From positions 16,566-80,565 of the forward strand of contig JAKFUF010000142.1 in NCBI GenBank assembly GCA_021732845.1: a stretch of DNA of 64,000 bases. The letters are read 5' to 3'. Positions within the stretch are counted from its first letter, which is position 1; each line of letters begins with the position of its first letter. The DNA comes from Planctomycetaceae bacterium (GTDB taxonomy: Bacteria; Planctomycetota; Planctomycetia; Planctomycetales; Planctomycetaceae). The position numbers and the translations under genes are program-made. The notes beneath the pieces are model-generated. The model worked only from the letters and a program-made list of their open reading frames with translations, was not told the origin of the DNA and searched no databases. Of the stretch, positions 38,270 to 47,812 are shown in pieces.

Positions 38270-38410
38270 GCCCAGCCTTTTGAAGGTGTGGAAACAGCGG
38301 GAAAATCCGGGTTTTCTGAAGAGTGCGGCCACCTAGATCTAGCGTCGAAAGATGCTGAAGTCCCGAATTCACGGTGTTTTTCACGACAATGCACCTTCAA
38401 AAGGTTGGGC
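38270..38410. mobile_element. 141-bp MITE-like element, copy 2
   Basis: Nearly identical to 29084-29224, same length and same 19-bp terminal inverted repeats. It is flanked on both sides by GGGCGCGAGCCC, which may be a target-site duplication or part of the hairpin repeat next to it (38404-38475). Confidence 0.75.
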
Positions 38411-38474
38411 GCGAGCCCTCCGGTGAAGCCCCACGCAGCGAGAAATCAATCACCGGACGGCTTGCGCCGTGCCG

Positions 38475-40292
38475 CTAAACTTCCGCAACATCCGGGCGAT
38501 CTTCCACCACATCCGGCCGGCCACGCACCACGCACCACCAGGTCCACTGCAAGCCGGGGTGTGGCTTTCCCGTCTCCACGATGTAGCTCAAAATTGCTGC
38601 GGTGCCGATGGTGGTCAGGCACGGGGCGGCGATCGCCAGGGTGAAGGTGAGTTTCGGCAGCGTGCGTCCAAACAGGTGTGCGATCTCTGGTCCCCACGAC
38701 CAGAAGACGGTCACGAAGAAGCCCAAAATGACGGCGGGCAGCACCGAGCGCGAAGTGCAGCGGGGCAGAAACATGCCGATCATGAACATCGCCGCCAGCG
38801 GGCCGACGAACATGTTGAAGAACTGCGGCATCATCCCGATCAGAGTCTCGCCCGTGGCCAGATTGCGGTTGGCCACGAAGTAGGCGTTGGCCGTCACCAG
38901 CACCGTGATGGTGATGCTGAGGAGGCGGGCCACGGTGAGGTCGCTGAGCATCCGTTTGCCGCCGTGCCGAAGTTTCGGCACCAGATCGTTGGTGACCACC
39001 GCCGTGATCGAGTTCACGCCGGATTCCAGGGTCTGGATGGCGTCGCACAGAAACGCGGCGATGACCAGCCCGGCACCGCCGGCGGGAAGCTGGGCTCCCA
39101 GAAAGTGCGGGAACAATTTGTCGGCAGCCTGCATGGGGCTCAGCCCGTCGGGCACCAGGGCTTGTCGCCTCAGATAGAACGACAGCAGGGCCAACCCCGC
39201 GAGGGCCAGGAGGGCCGCCATCGTGAAGTCCACCAGCAGATTCGTGAAGTAACTGCGGCGGGCATTTTTGAGCGATGACACCGAGAAATAGCGCTGCAGC
39301 ACCACCTGGTCAGAGCCGTGCGTGCAGATGTTCCAAAAGAAGTAGTTGATCATCGCGGTGACAATGGTCACCCGCACGGTGAGGTCGAGACTGAACACCG
39401 GGGTGATCGCGGGAGCGGTGCGGACAAAACCCGCGCTGAGCCACCATTCTTGCGGACCGGGATGGGCGTTCAGCCGGTACCGCCACCATTGGATCGGCAA
39501 CTCAGAGTTGACCGTGAACTGCCACCACGGCACCGGACCCTCTTGGGTACCAGCACAAAACTGCCGCCATTGTTCGTCGGCTCGCATCTGCCCGGCAGTC
39601 TGAAACCATTCCACAGGGCCGGTCCCATCCGTGAACACGACATAGCTGATCGCCAACAGCACGCCCGCCAGCAGCAGCAGGCATTGCAGCACGTCGGTCC
39701 AGATCATCGCCTGAATGCCACCCACCGAGGTGTAAATGGCAGCGATCACGCCGACCATGCAGATCCACCAGTAGATGTCCTTTCCCGGGAGCCACGTGAT
39801 GTCTGGTCCTTTGACCCGATCCAGCGCCAGGGAGGCGGCGTAAACAACCATGCTCATCCATCCGAGCCGCAACAGCACGAACAGTGTCGCACCAATCAGA
39901 CGCACGGAATAACTGAACCGAAGTTCGAGATATTCGTAGGCACTGGTCAGCTTCAGCCGCATGAAGAACGGCACCCACAGCATCAGAATTACGACCGCGG
40001 CAAACGGGATGGCCATGTATCCGGCAAAAACCCCCAGGCCGTTCTTCACCACTTCGCCAGGACTCCCGAGATACGAGAGTGTGGAGAACAGCGTGGCGAG
40101 GATGCTCAGCCCGACGGCGAACCACGGCATGCGGCGGCCGCCGACGAAGAAGTCATCCGTCGATTTTTGCTTCCTCCCAAACCAGATCGCGATGCCGAAC
40201 GTGAACAGCAGGTACGCGATGATCATCGCGTAGTCAAACAGCTTCAGTCCAGATTCCGGCACGAGTCCGCCTTTCAGTGAGGTGTTCGCCAC
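38475..40292 (-). CDS. Sodium/solute symporter (SSS family)
   Basis: 605 residues with about 13 hydrophobic segments, as in SSS transporters (PF00474). Typical stretches are STDDFFVGGRRMPWFAVGLS, FSTLSYLGSPGEVVKNGLG, AIYTSVGGIQAMIWTDVLQ (Na+-site helix) and CDAIQTLESGVNSITAVVTND. Between helices 6 and 7 an unusual Trp-rich periplasmic loop (WWQFTVNSELPIQWWRYRLN) adds about 60 residues. Related planctomycete proteins carry sugars or acids with Na+; the substrate is not predictable here. The last residues (RGRPDVVEDRPDVAEV) reach into the repeat beside the MITE. Confidence 0.92.
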   Translation of the reverse strand: MANTSLKGGLVPESGLKLFDYAMIIAYLLFTFGIAIWFGRKQKSTDDFFVGGRRMPWFAVGLSILATLFSTLSYLGSPGEVVKNGLGVFAGYMAIPFAAVVILMLWVPFFMRLKLTSAYEYLELRFSYSVRLIGATLFVLLRLGWMSMVVYAASLALDRVKGPDITWLPGKDIYWWICMVGVIAAIYTSVGGIQAMIWTDVLQCLLLLAGVLLAISYVVFTDGTGPVEWFQTAGQMRADEQWRQFCAGTQEGPVPWWQFTVNSELPIQWWRYRLNAHPGPQEWWLSAGFVRTAPAITPVFSLDLTVRVTIVTAMINYFFWNICTHGSDQVVLQRYFSVSSLKNARRSYFTNLLVDFTMAALLALAGLALLSFYLRRQALVPDGLSPMQAADKLFPHFLGAQLPAGGAGLVIAAFLCDAIQTLESGVNSITAVVTNDLVPKLRHGGKRMLSDLTVARLLSITITVLVTANAYFVANRNLATGETLIGMMPQFFNMFVGPLAAMFMIGMFLPRCTSRSVLPAVILGFFVTVFWSWGPEIAHLFGRTLPKLTFTLAIAAPCLTTIGTAAILSYIVETGKPHPGLQWTWWCVVRGRPDVVEDRPDVAEV

Positions 40293-40913
40293 ATCGGGAG
40301 CAGTTGACCCGATGGATTCAGCGACTCTCCTCCATGACCGGACCAGTTCTTGCGCGGCACTGAACCGTCCTGGTACCAGTTAAGCGGGCCGGGAAAGGGG
40401 AGTCAATGGGCGGCGGCAAGACGTTTCCGGCCGCGAACTCCATCCGCCACTGTGAACCAGAGTGAATCGCGTATTTGTGGCAATTTTTAACTTTTCTTAT
40501 TGACTTTCTCGCCGTCGGGCGTCAAGATGTAATATGTACGCCTGTGTTGTTCTTGTACTGGATCCACCCGCTGTCGGTGTCGCTGTGGGACTGCTTGCGA
40601 TTCTCATTGGTCTTGTCCTGGCGCTGGGAGCCACGCATTTGGTCACCCTCCGGCCGATTCAGGCCGGCCCGCGCGTTCCGCAGAGGCAGATTCAGTCGCT
40701 CAATGTGATGCGGTCACCCGTTCGGGCCGAGTTGGTTGAAGTGTTCCGTTTGTTTGCCCGTCCTCTCCTTTGCTGCGCCTGCGCGGATGGACGCCGCGAA
40801 TTTGTGAGCATCACGCACCGCCACTCCGTGCCAACCGGCTCAAACCTCGCGCTCTCGCGATCGAAACACCCGGCCACCGGGTTCACGACTTCGAAATCGC
40901 GCCCCCTCTGTCA
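40293..40913. other. Intergenic region, no convincing gene
   Basis: 620 bp between the divergent symporter and haem-protein genes. One frame (40534-41190) begins with a membrane-like stretch (VAVGLLAILIGLVLALGATH) but has no ribosome-binding site, no family features after residue 60, and then runs through the 19-bp repeats in a way that depends on the repeat sequence alone. It is most likely a remnant or chance frame. Confidence 0.5.
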
Positions 40914-41100
40914 GCCACCCCTTTCGACCCCTTTCGATGTGCGCCGCCCCTTCCGACCTGCGCCACCCCTTTCGACCTGCGCCGCCCCTTTCGGCCAACG
41001 CCACCCCTTTCGACCTGCGCCACCCCTTCCGACCTGCGCCACCCCTTTCGACCTGCGCCGCCCCTTCCGACCTGCGCCGCCCCTTCCGACCTGCGCCGCT
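40914..41100. repeat. 19-bp tandem repeat (about ten units)
   Basis: Units of GCCRCCCCTTYCGACCTGC (19 bp) repeat head to tail, with the first units imperfect (CCCTTTCGATGTGC) and one variant CGGCCAAC. The period is not a multiple of three. The array ends 68 bp before the start of the PVC haem protein. Confidence 0.85.
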
Positions 41101-41168
41101 CGTGAGTGCGGCGGGGAGTCTCCATTTGCTATCGTAGCGGCGGTCTCCCCGAGTTCAGGAGTGCTTTC

Positions 41169-44100
41169 GTGCAACGGCAATGGTGGCTGAAGTTCTGTGT
41201 GACGAGTCTGGTGCTGGCGGCGATCCCTCTGCTACTGGTCGCGGAAGACACAAAACCCGAGGTGTCGAAGTCTGAGACCGAAGCCCGGCAGGCGATGGCC
41301 GGGATCAAGCTTCCACCGGGCAGCCGCATGGAACTGTTCGCGGTTGATCCCCAGCTCGCCAGCCCGGTCGCCATTTGTCTGGACGAGCGCGGCCGTGTGT
41401 ATGTCGCCGAAGAATACCGCTTCAATTTGGGCACCGAAGAGAACCGCACCCGGCCGTTTCTGCTCGAAGATGACCTGCAGATCAAGACGCTGGACGACCG
41501 GCTGGCGATGTACCGCAAGTGGGCTGACAAGTTTGATGGCGGGATGGCGTGGTTCAACAAGACAGCGGACCAGGTGCGGCGGATTGAAGACCGCGACGGC
41601 GACGGCCGGGCCGACCATTCCACGATCTTTGCCGGTGGCTTCAATGGCACGCTGGATGGGCTGGCGGCGGGTGTCATCGCCCGTGACGGCCAGGTCTATT
41701 TCACCTGCATCCCGAACCTGTGGCTCCTCCGCGACACCGACGGCGACGGTGTCGCCGAACAGCGGCAGGTGCTGCAGACCGGCTTCGGCGTGAACGCCGG
41801 CTTTCTGGGCCACGACCTGCATGGGCTCGCCTGGGGGCCGGACGGACGGCTGTATTTCTCGGTGGGTGACCGCGGGTTCCATCTGCTCACGAAAGAGGGC
41901 AAAACGCTGGCGGGACCACGCACCGGCGCTGTGTTTCGCTGCGAGCCCGACGGTTCAAAACTGGAGGTCGTGCATCGCGGCCTGCGCAACCCTCAAGAGA
42001 TCGCCTTCGACGACTATGGCAACCTGTTTGCCGCCGACAACAATTGCGACAAGGGCGACCACTCCCGGTTGGTTTTCATTCTGAACGGCGGCGACAGTGG
42101 CTGGAACATGTCCTACCAGTCGCTGCCGGACCCGTATCTCACCGGGCCGTGGCACGCCGAACAGATCTGGCACATCCCGCAGACTGAGCCACTGGTGGAA
42201 GGGGCTGGTGCCAGCTCACCCAACCTGCAACCCGCGTGGATCGTGCCGTGCGTGGGGAAGCTGGGTGCGGGGCCGTCGGGGTTCACTCACTACCCCGGTG
42301 TGGGCATGGGTCCGCGTTACCGCGACCACTTCTTCATGTGCAACTACACCGGCAACGGCGGGCTGGAGGCGTTTGCCGTGCAGCCGAAGGGGGCGGGGTT
42401 CGAGATCGTGGACGCTCACGATTTTCTCAAGCCGATCTTCGCCACCGATGCCGAGTTTGGTTACGACGGCAAACTCTATGTCTCCGACTTCGTCCGCCTG
42501 GAATGGAACGGCGGCACGGCGGGCGGGCGGATTTACACGCTGCAGGATGAACTGCATGGCCGGACCCCCGAAGTGCAGGAAGTGACGGACCTGTTCCAGA
42601 AGGGTCTTAGCGATCGCACCGACGAGAAGCTGCTTGAGCTGCTGGCCCATGCCGACCAGCGGGTTCGTCAGCGGGCACAGTTCGCGCTTGTGGAACGGGC
42701 CATGGGCAAGAACGGACTCACGTTGCTGCCTCAACTGCTCTTCGTGGCTCAAGGCGAATCCAAGGACAAACTCTTCGCCCGCCTGCACGCCGTCTGGGCT
42801 CTGGGACAGGTGGGCCGCACTCCAAAATTGGCGGGCATCGCCACAAAGTTGCTGCTGAAACTGGTGCCGCATGGCGAGGCCGAAGTGCGGGCGCAGGTGA
42901 TGAATGTTCTGGCGGAATGCGTCAGCCTCGAAGAGTCTCGTGCGGAAGTCCTCTCAGCTCTGATCGCTGCCCTCAAAGACTCCAACCCCCGCGTCCGTCT
43001 GTTCGCGGCCCAGGGCTTGGGGCGGCTCAAAAATCCAGAAGCGGCTAAGCCACTGGTGGAACTGCTTCGCGACACCCAAAACCGCGACCCGTGGCTCAGG
43101 CACGCGGCATCGTTCGCGCTGAGCGAATGCAGCACTGCCGACACGCTGTTGCAGTTCGCAGTCGATGAGTCACCCGCCGTCCGCATGGGTGTGCTGTTGG
43201 CGCTGCGGCGATTGGCTGACCCACGGATTGCGCGATTTTTGAATGACCCCGAACCTTTAGTGATGATGGAAGCCGCCCGCGCGATCAACGATTTGCCGCT
43301 CGATTCAGCAACGGTCGATCTCGCGGAAACGCTGGACCGGGTGCGGGGGATGGCGGGGGCTGAGCCACTGGTAAGACGGGCACTGCATGCGAACTTTCGG
43401 CTTGGCCGGCCGCAACATGCGCGGGCGGTCGCCGATGCCGCGGCCGATCCGGCGGTGGCTCCCGCACTGCGAGCCGAAGCCTTGGCCATGCTCGGCGATT
43501 GGGACCATCCCGGCCCGCGGGACCGGGTGACGGGCTTCTGGCGGCCGCTGCCCGACCGCGACCCAGAAATCGTTCGCGCGGTGGCAACGGACCTGTTGCC
43601 TCGCTGGCTCGCCAACAGTTCTGGCGAACTCCAGGCGACGGTCGTGAAGTTAGTGACCAAACTCGGGCTGGCGGTCGACGATGAACTGTTTGCCAAGTGG
43701 GCGGGAGACGCCTCCCGAGCTTTGGAGACACGGTTGGCCTCGCTGCAGTTGCTGGCCGTGCGGAAGTCGGAGCGGCTGGCCGGCACCCTCGAACTCGCCT
43801 TGAACGGCGAAGCCCCTGCCTTGAGGGCCGAGGCGCGACAGATTCTGCTGCAGACCGATCCCGCGCGTGGCTTGCAAACGCTGCTCGCGGCCCTTCAAGC
43901 GAAGGAGACCACGCTCATCGAACAACAGCGGGCGCTGCTCACCCTGGCCAGTGCCAAGTCGCCTGCAGCGGACGAAGTGCTGGACCAATGGGCCGCGCGG
44001 CTCAGCCAAAATGATGTGCCGCCCGAGCTGCAACTTGACCTGCTGGAAGCGTTCACCGAACGACCGACACCGGCCACGACGGCGGCCCGCACCGCTTTCG

Positions 44101-44570
44101 ACGCCCGCCGCGTACCCACCGACGCCTTGGGACGATACCGCATCGCACTGGCGGGTGGCGACGCCCAACGCGGCCGCGAAGTCTTCACAGGCCATGTGCA
44201 GGCCCAGTGCGTCCGTTGCCACAAGGTCCGCGGACAAGGTGGCGATGCCGGTCCGGACTTGGTTGAAGTGGCCAAACGGCACACCCGGGAATCGCTGCTC
44301 GAATCGCTGATCGACCCCAATGCCAAAATCAGCCCCGGCTTCGGCGTCACCACCTTCGCCCTGGCGTCCGGCAAGTCGCTCGCGGGCGTGATCAAAGCGG
44401 AGGACGCGAACCAAGTCACCCTGCAGACCGCCGACGGCCAGACGATCATGCTGCCCGTGACCGAAATTGAAGACCGCACCTCACCCAAGTCGGCCATGCC
44501 CCCAATGGGCCAGGTGCTCAAGCCCCGCGACCTGCGGGATGTGGTGGAGTATTTGTCGACGCTGAAATGA
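41169..44570 (+). CDS. PVC-type haem-binding CxxCH protein (propeller, HEAT repeats, cytochrome c domain)
   Basis: 1133 residues from GTG 41169 (CAGGAG 7 bp upstream), with a signal peptide (QRQWWLKFCVTSLVLAAIPLLLVA). Residues about 45-440 form a glucose-dehydrogenase-like propeller (VAICLDERGRVYVAEEYRFN, DRDGDGRADHSTIFAGGF, GLAWGPDGRLYFSVGDRG, GLRNPQEIAFDDYGNLFAADN). Residues about 470-960 are HEAT-like repeats (RVRLFAAQGLGRLKNPEAAK). The C-terminal cytochrome c domain has C1014-VR-C-H1018 and the later SPKSAMPPMGQVL with the distal Met. This three-part architecture is typical of PVC bacteria; its redox partner and substrate are unknown. It is periplasmic or membrane-associated. Confidence 0.95.
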   Translation: MQRQWWLKFCVTSLVLAAIPLLLVAEDTKPEVSKSETEARQAMAGIKLPPGSRMELFAVDPQLASPVAICLDERGRVYVAEEYRFNLGTEENRTRPFLLEDDLQIKTLDDRLAMYRKWADKFDGGMAWFNKTADQVRRIEDRDGDGRADHSTIFAGGFNGTLDGLAAGVIARDGQVYFTCIPNLWLLRDTDGDGVAEQRQVLQTGFGVNAGFLGHDLHGLAWGPDGRLYFSVGDRGFHLLTKEGKTLAGPRTGAVFRCEPDGSKLEVVHRGLRNPQEIAFDDYGNLFAADNNCDKGDHSRLVFILNGGDSGWNMSYQSLPDPYLTGPWHAEQIWHIPQTEPLVEGAGASSPNLQPAWIVPCVGKLGAGPSGFTHYPGVGMGPRYRDHFFMCNYTGNGGLEAFAVQPKGAGFEIVDAHDFLKPIFATDAEFGYDGKLYVSDFVRLEWNGGTAGGRIYTLQDELHGRTPEVQEVTDLFQKGLSDRTDEKLLELLAHADQRVRQRAQFALVERAMGKNGLTLLPQLLFVAQGESKDKLFARLHAVWALGQVGRTPKLAGIATKLLLKLVPHGEAEVRAQVMNVLAECVSLEESRAEVLSALIAALKDSNPRVRLFAAQGLGRLKNPEAAKPLVELLRDTQNRDPWLRHAASFALSECSTADTLLQFAVDESPAVRMGVLLALRRLADPRIARFLNDPEPLVMMEAARAINDLPLDSATVDLAETLDRVRGMAGAEPLVRRALHANFRLGRPQHARAVADAAADPAVAPALRAEALAMLGDWDHPGPRDRVTGFWRPLPDRDPEIVRAVATDLLPRWLANSSGELQATVVKLVTKLGLAVDDELFAKWAGDASRALETRLASLQLLAVRKSERLAGTLELALNGEAPALRAEARQILLQTDPARGLQTLLAALQAKETTLIEQQRALLTLASAKSPAADEVLDQWAARLSQNDVPPELQLDLLEAFTERPTPATTAARTAFDARRVPTDALGRYRIALAGGDAQRGREVFTGHVQAQCVRCHKVRGQGGDAGPDLVEVAKRHTRESLLESLIDPNAKISPGFGVTTFALASGKSLAGVIKAEDANQVTLQTADGQTIMLPVTEIEDRTSPKSAMPPMGQVLKPRDLRDVVEYLSTLK

Positions 44571-44652
44571 CGTCGTGCGTCGGAGGAAACTGACAAAAGC
44601 AATGGGGCGGGAGAATGGAATTTCAGATTTCAAATCTCGCAGCAAAAAGTCT

Positions 44653-44862
44653 TTTAGGATCGCGGCAACAATAACATGGTGAAGTTGCTTGGGATGGACG
44701 CCGATTGAGGGCAGATTCATCAGCCCGCACGCGTTAGCGCGCGTTAGTAGCGTCCGGTTCGTGGCGTTGGCGTCTTCCGATCATCCTCCAACCTAAGGCC
44801 CTCCGGCTCATTGGCTGTGCGGCTCGTCAAAAATTGACAGTTATTCTTGCCGCGGTCCTTAA
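44653..44862. mobile_element. 210-bp TIR-bounded MITE-like element
   Basis: Left end TTTAGGATCGCGGCAACAAT (44653 on) and right end, read on the minus strand, TTAAGGACCGCGGCAAGAAT are inverted repeats (17 of 20). The interior (CGCGTTAGCGCGCGTTAG and CATCCTCCAACC) has no coding signs. The same termini occur at 8234, 22517 and 63500-63802, so this is the cleanest member of the family. Upstream, 44613-44655 holds an AATTTCAGATTTCA repeat. Confidence 0.65.
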
Positions 44863-44879
44863 CGGCATGTCGGATGGTC

Positions 44880-45470
44880 AGAAATTGAACCACGAATCTT
44901 ACGAATAACACGAATCAACAACCGGCTTCGCATCGCGGGTGACGGAATCCATCTTGTTGCGATTCGTGTCATTCGGCGTATTCGTACTACTAACCGTCAG
45001 GTTGTTGGCGTGCCGCGACGATTTCGCCAGCGCGTGCTGGAAATCAGTGATCAATAGCGGGTTCTGCTTCTGGTCAGACTCTGGCCAACCGCCCCAACGG
45101 GGCAGGATTCGACAGCCCAGGGCGCAGCCGACGAATGTCGGCGGAGCCCTGGGTCGGAGTCGGTGCGAGAAAGGGAGCCCCAACGGGGTGAGATTCATTG
45201 AACATCCGACAAACATCACGGGTCACGCCCCGATTGGGGCTCCGTCGTTCGTCGTCTTTGCACCCAGGGCTCCGTTGGCGTTGCCAACTTCGCCCTGGGC
45301 TATCGAATTCTGCCCCCTTGGGGCTGACGATGCGACACTCCGGGGTGTTGGGTTTCGGGCAAGCCCGCGCCATGAAAATTCGTGGTTCCCTTTCTCGTTG
45401 TCTAAGATCGGCTTTTCGTCAGCGCATTTAATGCGCACGGTTATTCTTTTCCGGTCCTTAGCCGCGTCGA
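44880..45470. repeat. Composite dispersed repeat, copy B of the 5640-type element
   Basis: From the left: a CACGAAT palindrome (44890-45005), then the full 5640-type repeat inverted (44985-45395) with two CCCAGGG/CCCCRTTGGGG units, then the GAAAATTCGTGGTTCCC block and an end (TTATTCTTTTCCGGTCCTTA) like those of the TIR family. No gene is supported between 44571 and 45543. Confidence 0.65.
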
Positions 45471-45543
45471 GCTGTTGGCGGATTCTCAACGTAGCGACCC
45501 ACTACTCTCGCCTTGCATGTCGGTTACGGCGGGTCTTCTGCCG

Positions 45544-46989
45544 TCAGTCCAGCCCAATCACGTCGGCATCGTGTTCGACCCGTGGCTTTGCCGGCAGCAG
45601 CGTGGCCGCAAGGAGGATTCCGCAGAGGATCAACAGGGCACAGACGGCGAAGCTCAGGCGGAAGCCGAGGGCGGCACTGTTGATGCCGTCGGCGGTCCAA
45701 CCGGCTTTCTTCACGCTGTCGACAATCTTGCCGTAGAGGTAGCCCGCCGGGGCGGCGGGGACCATCAGCATGGTCACGAACGCCATGTTGCGGCGAAGAT
45801 CGCTTTTACGCGATGCGGAAACGATGTAGTTCGGAGCATAAACGCCGATCAGTTCTCCCGCACCGTGCAGCCCGAACGCCACCAGGTACCACGGGCCGGT
45901 CACGAACATCGCCCACAGCATGGCACTGAAAAAGATGGTCGCCGTCGCCAGCATGCCCGCACGGGGACTGGTGCGCGTCAGAAAGAGGCCCAGGAGCGAG
46001 CCCGCCACAACTTTGAGCCCGAACCGCAGCATGTTCTGCACACCGGCAAAGGATTCGGGGTCGGCACCCAACGCCTCTTTGGAATACAGATTCATGTTCG
46101 AGGGGATCACATTCCCCGCGTACATCAGGATGGTCACGATGGTGGCCAGCAGCAGAATCCGCTGCTGGAAGACGAAGCGAAAATGCCAGAGGAACGCCAG
46201 GCCTGCGCCGATGGCGCAGGCGTATCCCAGCAGCGACGGCCGCTGCATCGTCGCCAGCACGGCCACCATCATCAGCGGCAGTCCAACCAACAGTCCCACG
46301 ACTGACGACAGTGGCTCCCGTTCCTTTTCGATGGCCGCCGGGACGATCGAAAACCCCTGAGCGAACATTGCGGCCAGGGCCATCGCGGGCGCGCCCGCCC
46401 CAAACAGCACGATGAAGTTGGTGGGGTACGGCAGCCCGGCAAACTTGTACCCGAACAGCGTGTTACCCAGGAGTATTGCCTGGCACAGCGACCCCAGCAC
46501 GGCGAGAACGGGTCCGGCCCCGAAGGCGAGGCTCAGGGCCAAGCCGCGTTTGGATTCATCTGAGCCACGACCGATGACCTCCCACAACAGCGCGATCGCC
46601 GCGGGCATGACCGCTCCCGAAACCCCGCCCTGCAGCACCACCATCCCGATCTTGAACGAATTTGAGACCGGCAGCGCCAGGGTGATCGCCAGCGCCGCAC
46701 ACATTGCCCCAGAGGTGGCGTAGCACAGGCTCAGGTTGCGTTTCAGCGCGCGGACCTGCGGGGAGATCCACGCAATCAGGGCCGGCACGGCGGTCATGGC
46801 GAAGAACAATGTCCCCGGCAGATTCGCCATCGTCGTGTCGGCCCCCAGTTTGTCGCACAGTGACGCCTGGGTGATGCCGACATACAGGACCGGCGCGGCA
46901 AGGTACTGCATGCCCGTGCAGAGGGCGAACAGGACCAGGTTTCGCCGCTGCTGAGCCCACGGCAGGCCTTCGAATGTCGATGGCTCCAT
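45544..46989 (-). CDS. MFS transporter
   Basis: 481 residues with about 12 hydrophobic segments. A short cytoplasmic start (EGLPWAQQRRNLVLFALCTG) leads into helix 1, the loop RALKRNLSLCYAT follows helix 2-3, and a central loop GREPLSSVVG-like stretch separates the two halves. No signature of a known substrate class is seen. The pattern YVGITQASLCDKLGADTTMANLPG suggests a two-bundle MFS or related organic-anion carrier. It is transcribed alone toward a repeat-filled gap, with the LRR gene 39 bp upstream on the same strand. Confidence 0.85.
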   Translation of the reverse strand: MEPSTFEGLPWAQQRRNLVLFALCTGMQYLAAPVLYVGITQASLCDKLGADTTMANLPGTLFFAMTAVPALIAWISPQVRALKRNLSLCYATSGAMCAALAITLALPVSNSFKIGMVVLQGGVSGAVMPAAIALLWEVIGRGSDESKRGLALSLAFGAGPVLAVLGSLCQAILLGNTLFGYKFAGLPYPTNFIVLFGAGAPAMALAAMFAQGFSIVPAAIEKEREPLSSVVGLLVGLPLMMVAVLATMQRPSLLGYACAIGAGLAFLWHFRFVFQQRILLLATIVTILMYAGNVIPSNMNLYSKEALGADPESFAGVQNMLRFGLKVVAGSLLGLFLTRTSPRAGMLATATIFFSAMLWAMFVTGPWYLVAFGLHGAGELIGVYAPNYIVSASRKSDLRRNMAFVTMLMVPAAPAGYLYGKIVDSVKKAGWTADGINSAALGFRLSFAVCALLILCGILLAATLLPAKPRVEHDADVIGLD

Positions 46990-47027
46990 TCAGTCCCCAA
47001 GGGTTGAGAGTGAACTGTGATTCCGGT

Positions 47028-47795
47028 CTATGGCGGCGCTGCGCCCGCTGCCGCAGGCGTCACAGTATAGCGTGTCGGCTCAACCAGCTTCCCCTTGAAC
47101 GCCGTCCGGAACCTGGCGACCCCCTCGGCCGTGACCTTGGTGCCATCGAGATTCACGTAATACAGCTTCGGCACCAGGCCATGCAATTTGCCCAACCCCT
47201 CGTCCGTCAGACCGGTATGCGAGAGGTCCAGGGAGTGCAGATTTGTGAGCTTCCCGAACACCACGATCCCGGCGTCGCCAACCGCCGTGTGGCTCAGCCC
47301 CAGATAGTTCAACTTGGTCAGCGTGCCCAGTTTCAAGACCGTGGCGTCGGTGATCTTGGTCTCGTTCAGCACCAGTTCTTGAAGCGGTGTGAGGTTTTTC
47401 AGAATGTCGCCGGCAGCATCTGTGACATCGCATTTGGTAAGAACGAGGGAACTCAGCGTCGGCACGCTGCGCAGGCGGTTCAAGCCAGCCTCGCTGATCT
47501 GGCAGTTGCGCAGGCTGAGCACGGAAACACTGCGGAAGCGGCTGGCAAACTGATCGAGGTATTCATCGGAGACGGGGCGGTCTTGAAAGTGAACCTGATC
47601 AATCATTGCATCAATGGCCAGCGGATCAGCCGGCCCGGAGGCTGCACCCGCGTGGCAGTAGCCACCCAGCCGCCGCGTCTCCCGGATCGCCGCCCGCCCG
47701 GACCACCAGCTCAATCCAGCGAAGGCCATAAACACCAGGAGCGCAGCCAGAAAGATCCAGCGCGGCCGTGGAAGACTCATAGAACTGGGTGGCAT
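47028..47795 (-). CDS. Membrane-anchored leucine-rich-repeat protein
   Basis: 255 residues from ATG 47795. A single membrane segment (IFLAALLVFMAFAGLSWW, about 15-32) is followed by about six LRR units (VSVLSLRNCQISEAGLNRLR, LQELVLNETKITDATVLKLG, LNYLGLSHTAVGDAGIVVFG, LHSLDLSHTGLTDEGLGKLH) of the type common in Planctomycetota. A role in protein contact outside the cytoplasm is likely, partner unknown. ATG 47780 is an alternative start. The next 1.3 kb upstream is the 12-unit repeat array. Confidence 0.85.
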   Translation of the reverse strand: MPPSSMSLPRPRWIFLAALLVFMAFAGLSWWSGRAAIRETRRLGGYCHAGAASGPADPLAIDAMIDQVHFQDRPVSDEYLDQFASRFRSVSVLSLRNCQISEAGLNRLRSVPTLSSLVLTKCDVTDAAGDILKNLTPLQELVLNETKITDATVLKLGTLTKLNYLGLSHTAVGDAGIVVFGKLTNLHSLDLSHTGLTDEGLGKLHGLVPKLYYVNLDGTKVTAEGVARFRTAFKGKLVEPTRYTVTPAAAGAAPP

Positions 47796-47812
47796 GTTAC
47801 TTCGTCCCTTCC

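Noticed and set aside
40534..41190. 218-residue frame through the 19-bp repeats
   Set aside because: No ribosome-binding site, the sequence is repeat-driven, and it overlaps the start of the haem protein.
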